DNA of 64,000 nucleotides, taken from the NCBI RefSeq assembly GCF_000365425.1, contig NZ_AQOV01000001.1, positions 806,001-870,000 of the forward strand, written 5' to 3'. Below are positions 26,771 to 36,600 of this stretch, piece by piece. Numbering within the stretch: position 1 is the stretch's first letter; each line of letters opens with the position of its first letter. The position numbers and the translations under genes are program-made. Under the pieces are notes generated by a model that did no database searches, was not told the origin of the DNA, and saw only the letters and a list, made by a program, of their open reading frames with translations. The stretch comes from Methylomonas sp. MK1 (GTDB lineage Bacteria > Pseudomonadota > Gammaproteobacteria > Methylococcales > Methylomonadaceae).

Positions 26771-27649
26771 TTAGCCTCTAACTTGTGCCATAACTTCGGC
26801 GGCAAAATCTTCTTCTTTTTTCTCGATGCCTTCGCCCACTTCGAAACGAGCAAAACGCACTACAGCATTGCCTTTGGATGCCAGCAATTTACCAACGGTA
26901 ACGCTGTCGTCTTTGATGAAAGGCTGACCCAACAACGTGACTTCCGCCAGAAATTTATTGATCCGACCGCCGATCATTTTTTCAACGATCTCGGCAGGCT
27001 TGCCACTTTCCAGTGCTTGCGCAGCAAAAATTTCTTTTTCCTTGGCAATTACATCGGCCGATACTTGATCATCCGACACATATTCAGGCTTGGCAGCGGC
27101 AACATGCATCGCCACGTCTTTACCCAACGCTGGATCGTTTTTGGTCAATTCAACGATAACGCCAATTTTACTACCGTGCAGATAAGCTGCTTGGCCGCCA
27201 TCGGTGGTGGTGAATTTAACGAAACGGCGCACAGTAATGTTTTCGCCGATTTTAGCAATCAACGCACGACGGGTATCGTCTACGCTGACGCCGGTGCTCA
27301 GTAACATGGCTTGTAACTCTTCGTCGCTATTGACATTCGCATTCAACAAGCTGTTGACGACATCATTAGCAAAACCAATAAAATCATCGCCTTTGGCTAC
27401 GAAATCGGTTTCGCAGTTAACGTCTACCATAACAACGGTTTTAGCGTCGTCGGAAACTTTAACACCAATAATGCCTTCCGCCGCGATACGACCGGATTTT
27501 TTATCGGCTTTTGCCAGACCGGCTTTACGCATGTTTTCAATGGCCAGTTCCATATCGCCATTGGCTTCAACCAGGGCTTTCTTGCACTCCATCATGCCTG
27601 AGCCGGTACGCTCACGCAATTCCTTGACCATCGCCGCACTAATACTCAT
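26771..27649 (-). CDS. tsf: Translation elongation factor Ts
   Basis: GDP/GTP exchange factor for EF-Tu. The N-terminal UBA-type domain [19 protein letters not shown] and the [12 protein letters not shown] signature of the core identify it. The length is 292 aa from ATG 27649 ([13 protein letters not shown]); an upstream in-frame start at 27664 adds only five residues and is less likely. It follows rpsB in the usual r-protein pair, with a terminator-like hairpin between them. Confidence 0.97.
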   Translation of the reverse strand: MSISAAMVKELRERTGSGMMECKKALVEANGDMELAIENMRKAGLAKADKKSGRIAAEGIIGVKVSDDAKTVVMVDVNCETDFVAKGDDFIGFANDVVNSLLNANVNSDEELQAMLLSTGVSVDDTRRALIAKIGENITVRRFVKFTTTDGGQAAYLHGSKIGVIVELTKNDPALGKDVAMHVAAAKPEYVSDDQVSADVIAKEKEIFAAQALESGKPAEIVEKMIGGRINKFLAEVTLLGQPFIKDDSVTVGKLLASKGNAVVRFARFEVGEGIEKKEEDFAAEVMAQVRG

Positions 27650-27680
27650 CGTTTTTTTCCTCAAATTTTATTAACTAAAA

Positions 27681-27704
27681 AAACGCCTCACAAAGGAGGC
27701 GTTT
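27681..27704 (-). terminator. Intercistronic terminator/attenuator between rpsB and tsf
   Basis: AAACGCCTC pairs with GAGGCGTTT over a 6-base loop. Read on the minus strand it ends in a run of Ts (TTTTTTTAG). It lies between rpsB and tsf and would let part of the transcripts end after rpsB, giving more S2 than EF-Ts, as is seen for this gene pair elsewhere. Confidence 0.78.
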
Positions 27705-27772
27705 AAAAGACAGTCTGTTCTGAATACCAGATTCAGCGGCGCTCAACCGCTTTGGCCGAGCGCGTTTAAAAC

Positions 27773-28516
27773 TTACGCTTCCGTTACGACTTCTTCTACA
27801 AAATCGTCGGCTTTGGCTGAAGCATCCATACGCAAGGCTTTCGCTTCCAACACGGAGGCTGAAGCGCTTTGGCAATACAAAGTCACTGCGCGGATAGAAT
27901 CGTCATTACCTGGGATGACGTAATCAATTTTTTCGGGCGAGTTATTGGAGTCAACCACGCCAACCACTGGAATGCCTAATTTTTTGGCTTCCATAATGGC
28001 ATTTTTTTCATAACCTACGTCCAGAACGAAAATAGCATCGGGTGTGCCGCGCATATCTTTGATACCGCCCAGGCTGCGCTCAAGCTTTTCCAATTCGCGC
28101 TCCATGCCCAAAGCTTCTTTTTTGCTGAAACGTTGGTACAAGGTGCCATCGGCTTTCATCGCTTCCAGTTCTTTCAAACGGTTGATGGATTTTTTGATGG
28201 TTTTGAAGTTGGTCAACATGCCGCCCAACCAACGATGGTTGACGTAGGGCATGCCACAACGTTTTGCTTCTTCCGCCACGACTTTACGCGCCGCTTTTTT
28301 GGTACCAACAAACAGAATGGTGCCTTTGTTGGCGGTCATTTGACCAAGATAGTTCATGGCATCGTTAAACAAAGGAAGCGTTTGTTCCAAATCGATGATA
28401 TGAATTTTATTGCGGGCTCCAAACAAGTAGGAAGCCATTTTCGGGTTCCAGTAACGGGTTTGATGTCCAAAGTGAACACCCGCTTCCAGCATTTGACGCA
28501 TTGACACTGCTGCCAT
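27773..28516 (-). CDS. rpsB: 30S ribosomal protein S2
   Basis: Binds the small ribosomal subunit at the interface of the head and body. The 247-aa protein starts [25 protein letters not shown] and has the [16 protein letters not shown] signature near residue 95, both family hallmarks. It is preceded by a leader of about 140 nt and a strong promoter. It is divergent from map, as in many gammaproteobacteria. Confidence 0.98.
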   Translation of the reverse strand: MAAVSMRQMLEAGVHFGHQTRYWNPKMASYLFGARNKIHIIDLEQTLPLFNDAMNYLGQMTANKGTILFVGTKKAARKVVAEEAKRCGMPYVNHRWLGGMLTNFKTIKKSINRLKELEAMKADGTLYQRFSKKEALGMERELEKLERSLGGIKDMRGTPDAIFVLDVGYEKNAIMEAKKLGIPVVGVVDSNNSPEKIDYVIPGNDDSIRAVTLYCQSASASVLEAKALRMDASAKADDFVEEVVTEA

Positions 28517-28655
28517 TTACTTCTCCTAAAATTGCCGAATAATTCGGCGTTGGGTTACGCCTCCACCCGCCCCGATCAGTGACCGAAAATCTGCAATAGA
28601 CTTTCAGCACCCCACCGACCGTGTCGACAAGTGTGAGTATTGGTTACATAGTGAA
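28517..28655 (-). ncRNA. rpsB leader (candidate t44-type cis-regulatory RNA)
   Basis: The roughly 140-nt leader lies between the predicted start of transcription and rpsB. It contains a GCCGAATTATTCGGC hairpin just before the ribosome binding site, and G-rich/C-rich segments that could pair. In E. coli this position holds t44 (tff), the S2 leader through which S2 represses rpsB-tsf. The call rests on position and hairpin content; a covariance-model search was not possible. Confidence 0.5.
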
Positions 28656-28661
28656 CTTGCC

Positions 28662-28690
28662 TTTATACCATGATTAGAATTTCACAACAA
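28662..28690 (-). promoter_or_regulatory. rpsB promoter
   Basis: On the minus strand TTGTTG, a 17-bp spacer and TATAAA form a good sigma-70 promoter; GG after the -10 box may serve as the discriminator. It would produce a leader of about 140 nt upstream of rpsB. Confidence 0.6.
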
Positions 28691-28797
28691 CTTCAACTCT
28701 GATAGACTCCTGTCGGCGTTTGCCTGCGAAAGCATCTTGATTGGATAGCAAAAACAGGCCCGCACTCGCTTTTATCCCAATAATTAGCCACCTGCCG

Positions 28798-29562
28798 ATG
28801 ACTATTACCATAAAAACCGCTGAAGAAATCGACAAGATGCGCGTTGCCGGAAAATTGGCCGCCGAAGTACTTGAAATGATCGCCCCCTACGTCGTTGCCG
28901 GGATATCCACCGAAGAGCTTGACCAAATTTGCCACAATTACATCATCGATGTGCAACACGCCATTCCCGCGCCCTTAAATTACCGCGGCTTCCCTAAATC
29001 GATTTGCACATCCATCAATCAACAAATTTGCCACGGCATTCCCAGCGAGAAAAAACTGAAGAACGGCGACATCGTCAACATCGATATCACGGTGATTAAA
29101 GACGGTTACCACGGCGACACCAGCAAAATGTTTTGCATCGGCGATGTCAGCCCACACGCCAAACGCTTGGTAGACATCACCCGCGAATGCCTGTTTTTGG
29201 GGATAGCGGAAGTCAAACCCGGCGCCCGCCTCGGCGACATAGGCCACGCCATTCAAAAGCACGCCGAGAACAATCGCTACTCCATCGTCAGAGAGTTCTG
29301 CGGTCACGGCATTGGCAAAAAATTTCACGAAGATCCACACGTAATGCATTTCGGCAAACGCGGTGAGGGCGAGATAATCGAGCCAGGCATGATTTTTACG
29401 ATAGAGCCCATGCTCAATCAAGGCAAACGCCATATGAAAATCCTCGCCGACGGCTGGACTGCAGTGACCAAAGACCGTAGTTTGTCCGCACAATGGGAAC
29501 ACACGATTTTGGTGACCGATACCGGCTACGAGATTTTGACGCTGAGACAGGAAGAGCTGTGA
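28798..29562 (+). CDS. map: Methionine aminopeptidase, type I
   Basis: Removes the initiator methionine from new proteins. The 254-aa protein has the metal ligands of the pita-bread fold: Asp in ITVIKDGYHGDTSKMF, His in GHGIGKKFHEDPHV, and Glu in TIEPML and in WEHTILVTD. ATG 28798 is chosen; a TTG-led extension to 28741 has no family support. It is divergent from rpsB. The stop overlaps the GTG start of glnD. Confidence 0.97.
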   Translation: MTITIKTAEEIDKMRVAGKLAAEVLEMIAPYVVAGISTEELDQICHNYIIDVQHAIPAPLNYRGFPKSICTSINQQICHGIPSEKKLKNGDIVNIDITVIKDGYHGDTSKMFCIGDVSPHAKRLVDITRECLFLGIAEVKPGARLGDIGHAIQKHAENNRYSIVREFCGHGIGKKFHEDPHVMHFGKRGEGEIIEPGMIFTIEPMLNQGKRHMKILADGWTAVTKDRSLSAQWEHTILVTDTGYEILTLRQEEL

Positions 29563-32204
29563 GCCAAGCGCTGTTCACCGAAAACGATTTTCTCAACTGT
29601 TTCGCGGGCGACAATCCGGTCGCCAAATTCAAAAATGCGATTAACGAGGAAAATGCGCAGTTAAAAATGCGCTTTAACCCGGACCAGGCGACCGTCGGCC
29701 TGCTGACCGAGAAAGCTCGGTTCATCGACAATTTATTGACGGCCTGTTGGCTGCATTTCCTCGACGCAGCCGCCAGCCGCCACAGCCTGATCGCGACCGG
29801 CGGGTACGGCAGAGGCGAATTGTTTCCTTACTCGGACATCGATATTTTGGTGCTGCTCAGCGCAGCCAACCCGATAGACTATCAACAGCAAATATCCGGT
29901 TTTTGTAACTTCCTATGGGATATTGGCTTAAAACCAGGACTCAGTACGCGTAGCGTAACAGAGTGCCTGGCTGTGGCCGAGGGCGACCAAACCGTATTTA
30001 CCAACCTGCTGGAAATGCGCCTGATTACCGGCAACTCCGAACTATTTAGCGATTTAAAACACCAGGTAAATTCCGAAACACTCTGGCCATCGGAACAATT
30101 TTTTCCAGCCAAAATGGCGGAACAACAAAAGCGTTACAGCAAGTTTCACGACACCGCTTACAACCTGGAACCGAATATCAAGGAAGGTCCGGGCGGACTC
30201 CGCGACTTGCAGGTAATCAGCTGGGTATTCAAACGCCATTATAACGCATCGTCTCTCCGAGAGTTGATCAAGTACGGTTTTTTACCGAAATCGGAATACG
30301 ACAACCTCATTACCGCTCGCGACATCCTCTGGCGCCTGCGCTTTGCACTACACAATCTGACCAACCGCTGCGAAGACCGCTTGGTGTTCGACTACCAACG
30401 CGAGTTAGCCAGCCAGTTCGGCTACATCGATAAGAACGAGCAACCGGATGTCGAGCAATTCATGCAGTTTTACTTCAAAACTGTCGTGGATATCGAGCGT
30501 CTGAACGAAATGCTGTTACAACTGCTGAACGAGAGACTGATCAGCAATAAGGAAAGCCTGGCCCCAATCCCTATCACCGCCAATTTTTCCTCGATTGATG
30601 GCTATCTGGAAGTCAGCCACAAAGACGTATTTCAAAAACAACCGCTGGCTTTGCTGGAAATTTTTTTAATCTTGCAACAATCGCCCTCTTTGAAGGGAAT
30701 TCGTGCCAGCACCATCCGTTTGATTCGCAAAAATCTGCACCTGATCAATGCCGACTTCCGCGCCAACAAACAGGCCAACCGCCTGTTCATGGATATTCTC
30801 AGACAGCCGCGAGGCATTACCAGCCAACTCAAGCGAATGAACCGCTACGGCGTACTCGCCGCCTATTTGCCGGATTTCGCCAATATCGTGGCGCGCATGC
30901 AGTACGACCTATTCCACATCTATACCGTAGACGAGCACACTCTGTTTGTTATTCGTAATTTGCGGCGCTTCTCGCTGGCCAAACACAATAAGGAGTTGCC
31001 GTTTTGCAATAATATTTTTTTACTGATTTCAAAGCCTGACATTTTGTACATTGCCGCCATGTTTCACGACATAGCTAAAGGCAGAGGCGGGGATCATTCC
31101 ACGCTAGGCGAAACCATCGCCAACAATTTTTGCCAGCAGCACGAATTATCAAGCCACGACACCAAGTTGATCACTTGGCTGGTTCGTCAGCATTTGCTGA
31201 TGTCGATGACTGCACAACGCAAGGACATCAGCGACCCTGACGTCATCCACACCTTCGCCCAGGAAGTCGGCAGTATAGAGCGGCTAAATTACTTATATCT
31301 CCTGACAGTGGCAGACATTCGCGCCACAAATCCTAGCCTGTGGAATGCCTGGAAAGATGTATTGCTGAAAGATTTGTATATTTCCACCCACCAAGCCTTG
31401 CATCGCGGACTACAAAATCCGATGGTCCGATCTGAACGGGTACAGGAAAACAAAAAAGAAGCGCGCGACGAGCTTTTGAAACTGGGCATATCCAAAACCA
31501 ATATTACACAGTCTTGGCAGCATCTCAGTGACGACTATTTTCTGCGCTATTCTGCGGACGAAATAGCCTGGCACACAATTGCGATCGCGGCCTGCCAGGA
31601 AAGCGAACTGCCGCTGGTGCTATTGCGGCCGCAAACCCAGCGCGGCAGCGCGGAGATTTTCGTTTACACCCGTAACGAAGCGCAAATTTTTTCAATTTCG
31701 ACCGCCACCCTGGACCACCTGGGCTTAACGATTCTGGATGCCAGAATCATTACCACTGCCGATCAGTACGTCTTGAACAGTTTTCAGGTGCTGGAACAAT
31801 CCGGCGAAGCCATTAACGACTTGTATCGCGAGGTGCACATCTGCACTTCGCTACGCCAAGGCTTGATTGCCAAAAAGGTTAAAGCCTCAAAGAATATCCA
31901 CAAGCAATCCCGTCAGGCCCGGCACTTTCCGATTGAAACCAGTATCACCTTTCTGGAAGATCCATCGCACAAACACACCGTGATCGAATTAGTTACCACG
32001 GATCGCGCCGGTTTGCTGTCTACCATAGGCAAGGCGTTTACGGAGCTGGACATCCAATTGCACGATGCAAAAATCACCACGATAGGCAGTCGCGCTGAAG
32101 ACATGTTCTACATCAGCGACCAGCAGTCAATGCCGATCACTGACGAAGATAAAAAAGCCCAAATACGCACCACCATGTTGCGATATTTGAGCCTGAAAAG
32201 CTAA
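29559..32204 (+). CDS. glnD: Bifunctional [protein-PII] uridylyltransferase / uridylyl-removing enzyme
   Basis: Senses glutamine and modifies PII proteins. The start is a GTG at 29559 that overlaps the map stop (GTGA), with a GGAAGAG ribosome site inside map; in-frame codons upstream lie within map. The 881-aa protein has the nucleotidyltransferase motif GGYGRGELFPYSDIDILV near residues 82-98, an HD domain with MFHDIAKGRGGDHS near residue 500, and two C-terminal ACT domains including VTTDRAGLLSTIGKAF. The length matches the family. Confidence 0.96.
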   Translation: MSQALFTENDFLNCFAGDNPVAKFKNAINEENAQLKMRFNPDQATVGLLTEKARFIDNLLTACWLHFLDAAASRHSLIATGGYGRGELFPYSDIDILVLLSAANPIDYQQQISGFCNFLWDIGLKPGLSTRSVTECLAVAEGDQTVFTNLLEMRLITGNSELFSDLKHQVNSETLWPSEQFFPAKMAEQQKRYSKFHDTAYNLEPNIKEGPGGLRDLQVISWVFKRHYNASSLRELIKYGFLPKSEYDNLITARDILWRLRFALHNLTNRCEDRLVFDYQRELASQFGYIDKNEQPDVEQFMQFYFKTVVDIERLNEMLLQLLNERLISNKESLAPIPITANFSSIDGYLEVSHKDVFQKQPLALLEIFLILQQSPSLKGIRASTIRLIRKNLHLINADFRANKQANRLFMDILRQPRGITSQLKRMNRYGVLAAYLPDFANIVARMQYDLFHIYTVDEHTLFVIRNLRRFSLAKHNKELPFCNNIFLLISKPDILYIAAMFHDIAKGRGGDHSTLGETIANNFCQQHELSSHDTKLITWLVRQHLLMSMTAQRKDISDPDVIHTFAQEVGSIERLNYLYLLTVADIRATNPSLWNAWKDVLLKDLYISTHQALHRGLQNPMVRSERVQENKKEARDELLKLGISKTNITQSWQHLSDDYFLRYSADEIAWHTIAIAACQESELPLVLLRPQTQRGSAEIFVYTRNEAQIFSISTATLDHLGLTILDARIITTADQYVLNSFQVLEQSGEAINDLYREVHICTSLRQGLIAKKVKASKNIHKQSRQARHFPIETSITFLEDPSHKHTVIELVTTDRAGLLSTIGKAFTELDIQLHDAKITTIGSRAEDMFYISDQQSMPITDEDKKAQIRTTMLRYLSLKS

Positions 32205-32208
32205 AACC

Positions 32209-33429
32209 TTATCTAGCTAACAAACGTTCGCCGCGAGCTAATTTCGGCAGACGACCTTCCAACCCCATAGCAGCCTTCATCGCTTTGTTGCGGGCGGGAG
32301 TGATGCGTTGGGCCAAACCCAGACCAAGATTTCTTAGTAGTTTAATCGGCAAAATGTCGTTACTGAAGGACCGATAAAACACATCCATTAAGGTCATCAT
32401 TTTCAGATTCTCGTTGCGGCGCATCGCTTCGTAACGCTGCAACACCGCCAGATCTGCGATGTCCTTGCCGCGTTTGCGGGCATCCACCAGAATCTCGGCC
32501 AATGCCGCAGCATCCAGCAAGCCGATATTGACGCCTTGGCCGGCCAATGGGTTAATCATGTGCGCCGCATCGCCCACCAGAGCCACACCTTGTTTCACGT
32601 AGCTTTGCGCATGCTGCCGCTTCAGTGGGAAACTCGCCACACCCAAAACTTGTTTAACCTCGCCCAGACAATCGGGAAAAGCCGCTACCAGCTCATCCCG
32701 CAATTGCTCGTAAGACAAGGCTTGTAAACGCCGAACTTCATCGGGGGATTGATACCAAACAATGGAACCGTAATTGCCCGTCAACGGCAAAAAGGCTTGC
32801 GGACCGCTGGATACAAATCGCTGCCAGGTAATGTCCTGCTGCGGATAGGCGGTTTCTATGTAAATCACTAGGGCATGCTGGTTATAGTCCCAGCTGGTCA
32901 CGCCCAGGCCTACCGCCTGCCTGACTCGCGATTGTCCACCATCTGCCGCAACCAGCAACTTTGCCTGAAGCACGCGACCGTCCACTAATACCAACTCCGA
33001 TTCGCGACCATCGTAATTTATTTTGGAGATGGTTTGCGGCATCAGTAATTCGATATTGTCAAAACTTGCCAGTCTATCCAGTAATGCCAGCTGGGTGATG
33101 CGATTTTCGACGATATAGCCCAGCTCGGGATAGCGAATGTCATCACTGTTAAAAGTGGTATCGCCGGCCGTTTCCCAAACGCGCATGCGTTTGAACGGAC
33201 AATAACGCCGTGATGTCACACCTTCCCAAGCGCCGACGGCTTCCAGAATGTTCTTCGAGGCAATACTTAAGGCTGAAACTCTTAAATCATGCGGCTGCTC
33301 GCTGGAAAAAGCTTCCGGGACTTGCGCTTCTATGACAGCTACTTTTAACTCGCTGCCGCCCAGGCAACAAGCCACGGCGGCACCCACCATTCCCCCGCCG
33401 ACGATCACCACATCAAATTGTTCTTTCAT
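32209..33429 (-). CDS. UbiH/UbiF/VisC/COQ6-family FAD-dependent ubiquinone hydroxylase
   Basis: Flavin monooxygenase (406 aa) that hydroxylates the aromatic ring of a ubiquinone precursor. The ADP-binding motif VVIVGGGMVGAAVACCLGG is at the N-terminus; VAADGGQSRVRQAVG and GDAAHMINPLAGQGVNIGLLDA complete the FAD site. By eye it is closer to UbiF (DVFYRSFSNDILPIKLLRNLGL region, SIVWYQSPDEVRRL) than to UbiH or UbiI, so C6 hydroxylation is a guess; position specificity cannot be read from sequence alone. It converges on glnD with 4 bp between stops. Confidence 0.85.
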   Translation of the reverse strand: MKEQFDVVIVGGGMVGAAVACCLGGSELKVAVIEAQVPEAFSSEQPHDLRVSALSIASKNILEAVGAWEGVTSRRYCPFKRMRVWETAGDTTFNSDDIRYPELGYIVENRITQLALLDRLASFDNIELLMPQTISKINYDGRESELVLVDGRVLQAKLLVAADGGQSRVRQAVGLGVTSWDYNQHALVIYIETAYPQQDITWQRFVSSGPQAFLPLTGNYGSIVWYQSPDEVRRLQALSYEQLRDELVAAFPDCLGEVKQVLGVASFPLKRQHAQSYVKQGVALVGDAAHMINPLAGQGVNIGLLDAAALAEILVDARKRGKDIADLAVLQRYEAMRRNENLKMMTLMDVFYRSFSNDILPIKLLRNLGLGLAQRITPARNKAMKAAMGLEGRLPKLARGERLLAR

Positions 33430-33681
33430 ATTTCTTCACAAAGTTTTAAAACTAAAGGCCAGACGAGAGAACGACGCCGCCATTGGCTTTACGAAATGAC
33501 AGAGGCCGCGCAACATGGTAGAATTACAAAGTTTCGCCAACTGAAATTCCGAAGTTAATTAGGGGTTCTCGCCGCATAGGACGACTCTAACACGCAGCAG
33601 GCAGAAAAACCATAAACGGCACTATCGGTAAGGAAAATACCGGCTAGCGCATTTAATCAGTAAGAGAGGATCTGGATAGCA

Positions 33682-36600
33682 ATGATTAAAAACGCCCAGA
33701 AAATTAACGCAATACACATGCTTTACGACGCTGATCTCTCCCAGGATAGCTGCGGTGTCGGATTTATCACCCGCAAAGACAGCAAACAGACCCACGAGCT
33801 CCTAGTCAAGTCACACGAAGCCTTGTGTACGATTCCGCATCGCGGCGGCATGAGCGCGGAAGGCATAGGCGACGGCGCCGGCGTTAATATCGATTTGTCT
33901 CTGAAGTTTTTCCGTAAGGTCACAGGGAATGATGACCTGGAACTGGGACAATTCGGCGTAGCCAACTTTTTCTTCCCGGAAGATCACGCCCATTACGATT
34001 CTGAAGCACAAAAGCTGGTCGAAGAACAATTTCTGGAATTCGATCTGCCCATTATCAAATGGCGGGAAGTGCCTGTTGACAGCTCGGTGTTAAATGCGGC
34101 GGCGTTGCGCGCGCAATTACCGATCAAGCAGGTCATTTTCGGTCGCCCAAAATCCCTGACAGATGCCAGTCACGAGGCTTTTGAAAGACATATTCAGTCC
34201 GCGCTGTTAACGATAGAAGCCAACGGCTTCACTCGCCCGGAACTGAAAGGTTTTTATCCGTTGTCGATGAGTTCCCGCACCCAGGTTTATAAAGGCCGCC
34301 TGAACTCGTTCGAAGTCATCCCCTACTTTGTCGACTTGTACGACGCCGACCACGAAATCAGCACGCTGTTCTTCCATACCCGTTTTTCCACCAACACCGC
34401 ACCGGCGACGATGATGGCCCAGCCGTTCCGTTATATGGCGCACAACGGCGAGTTGAACACAGACAAGAAAAACCGCCTCAGCGAAAATGCGATTGCTCGG
34501 CAAAACAACAAACATGTCGTGTTTCCTTGCGGCCAATCGGATTCCGGTCGCTTGGATCAAACCCTGACCCGCCGCATCAACGAAGATCAGCTGGATATCG
34601 TCACCGCCATTCTGGCAATGATGCCGCCAGCTTGGGAAAACGATACAACCTTATCGGCAGACGTGCGTGCCATGCTGGAATATTTCAGCCTGTATGAAGA
34701 GAAAAACGACGGCCCGGCCGCTTTAATCTTCAATGACGGCATTCGCGTCGGCGCGCGCTTGGACCGCCTGGGCTTAAGACCATTGCGCTCAGTGGAAACC
34801 GCAGAGTACCTGGCGGTGATGTCCGAAGCCGGCCAGATCGATTTCCCACCCGAAAAAGTGCTGAGACGTGGCCGCATCGAGGCTGGCGGCATGCTGTATT
34901 TCGACCACAGTACCGGCAAGTCATACAACAGCCATCAAGTGATGGAGCGTTTGGCCAAGGAAAGAGACTATAAAGCGCTGCTGAAACAAAGTTGCCTTCA
35001 TATCAACGAATTGCCCAAAGTAGAGCTTGCGGAACTCAACAACGAGCATGAACTGAATATCGATCAACGTCACACTGCTTATTCGCTGAACCAGGAAAGT
35101 TTTAAGTTTTTGCTGGACCCTATTCTGCAAACCGGCTTGGAAAAAGTCTCGGCGATGGGTTACGGCCTGACGCCGAACGCTTTGAGCGCGTCTGAAGGCG
35201 GTATGTCACGTTATTTCAGCCAACGCTTTGCTCAGGTTACCAATCCGCCACTGGACTCTCTGCGTGAAAGCGACGGCATGACCTTGCGCGTAGCCTTGGG
35301 TGCCAAACCGACTTTTGCACCGCAGAACAGCAAACAGCTGATCATCGAATCGCCGATCCTGCAACGCACTCAGCTGGAACAGATTCGCAGACAAAGTCAG
35401 GTGAAAACCGCGACTATAGAAGCGCTATACACTCCAAATTTTGAAAATGCCGCGCAAAACGAACTGGCTTTGGAACAAGCTTTGCAAACGGTCTGCAAAG
35501 AAGTCGAACAAGCCGCGCGCAGCAATACCGGCATCATCATTCTGAGCGACGCCAATATCAGCAAAACTCAAGCCGCTATCCCTGCGCTGTTGACTATTGC
35601 CGCAGCCAATCAGCATTTAGTAAAACATGGCTTGCGCTTTAATAGCTCATTGATCATGGAAACCGGACAGGCAGCCAGCCCGCACGACGTGGCCACCATT
35701 CTGGGTTTCGGCGCATCCGCCATCTGCCCGCTCAGTGTCCATAACCGGGTAACTACCGAATACGCCGATCCGGCAGCCCAGCAAAAAGCGCTATACAGCT
35801 TTCAAAAAGGCGTCGAAAAATCGCTGATGAAAACCATGGGCAAATTCGGCTTGTGTACCGCTGAAAGCTATATCGGCGGCGAGTTTTTCGAATCCAATTA
35901 CCTGGATACCGACGAACCGAAATTAAAACCGTATTTCCCCAACATCAATGCTTCCGTCGGCGGGGTGCGTTACAGTGACATCGCCGCCAGCGCAACGGAA
36001 TGGCACCATAAGGCGCTATCCGTAAAAAGCGAAAACGATATCCCGTTTCTAGGCCTATTCAAAGAGCGTAACGAAGGTGCCGGCCACACGTTTGGCAACA
36101 CGGCGGTGCGCGAATATATCAACATGACCGATGAAGCGATCATGTACATAGCGCCACAACAAGCGCCGGAAGCCAGCGATACGGCGTATTTGGATTTCGG
36201 CTATGAGAAACGCACACCGGCGCAAATTGACGCTTTCGGTATTACTCCGGCTTATCGCAGCTTTACCCACAACCTGGCTCAGGAGCGGGCGAACCGCCCA
36301 GCTGCTTTGCGCGATGTAATGGAGTTTCCGGCCGATGTCAGCGACGCTAACAGCAAAGCCGATTTTGATCGCCTTTTGGGCAGCCAGGATTTGCACGGTA
36401 ACAATAATTACCTGATCCGCGGCCTACAGGTCGAGAAAAGCAACGGCGTGGTGTTTAGCATTCGGCTTACCGAGAATTCAAGCAAAGCGCGTCTGGAACA
36501 ATTAGCCGAACACCTAAAAGGTCGCTTTGCCGGTAACGATTTCGGTTTAACCCTGGAAAACGACAGTATCAGTCTGCGGGCGAACGACAGCGACAGTCTG

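Noticed and set aside
26783..27304. A 173-codon plus-strand frame over tsf
   Set aside because: It is antisense to a well-conserved EF-Ts gene and has phenylalanine- and histidine-heavy composition typical of shadow frames.
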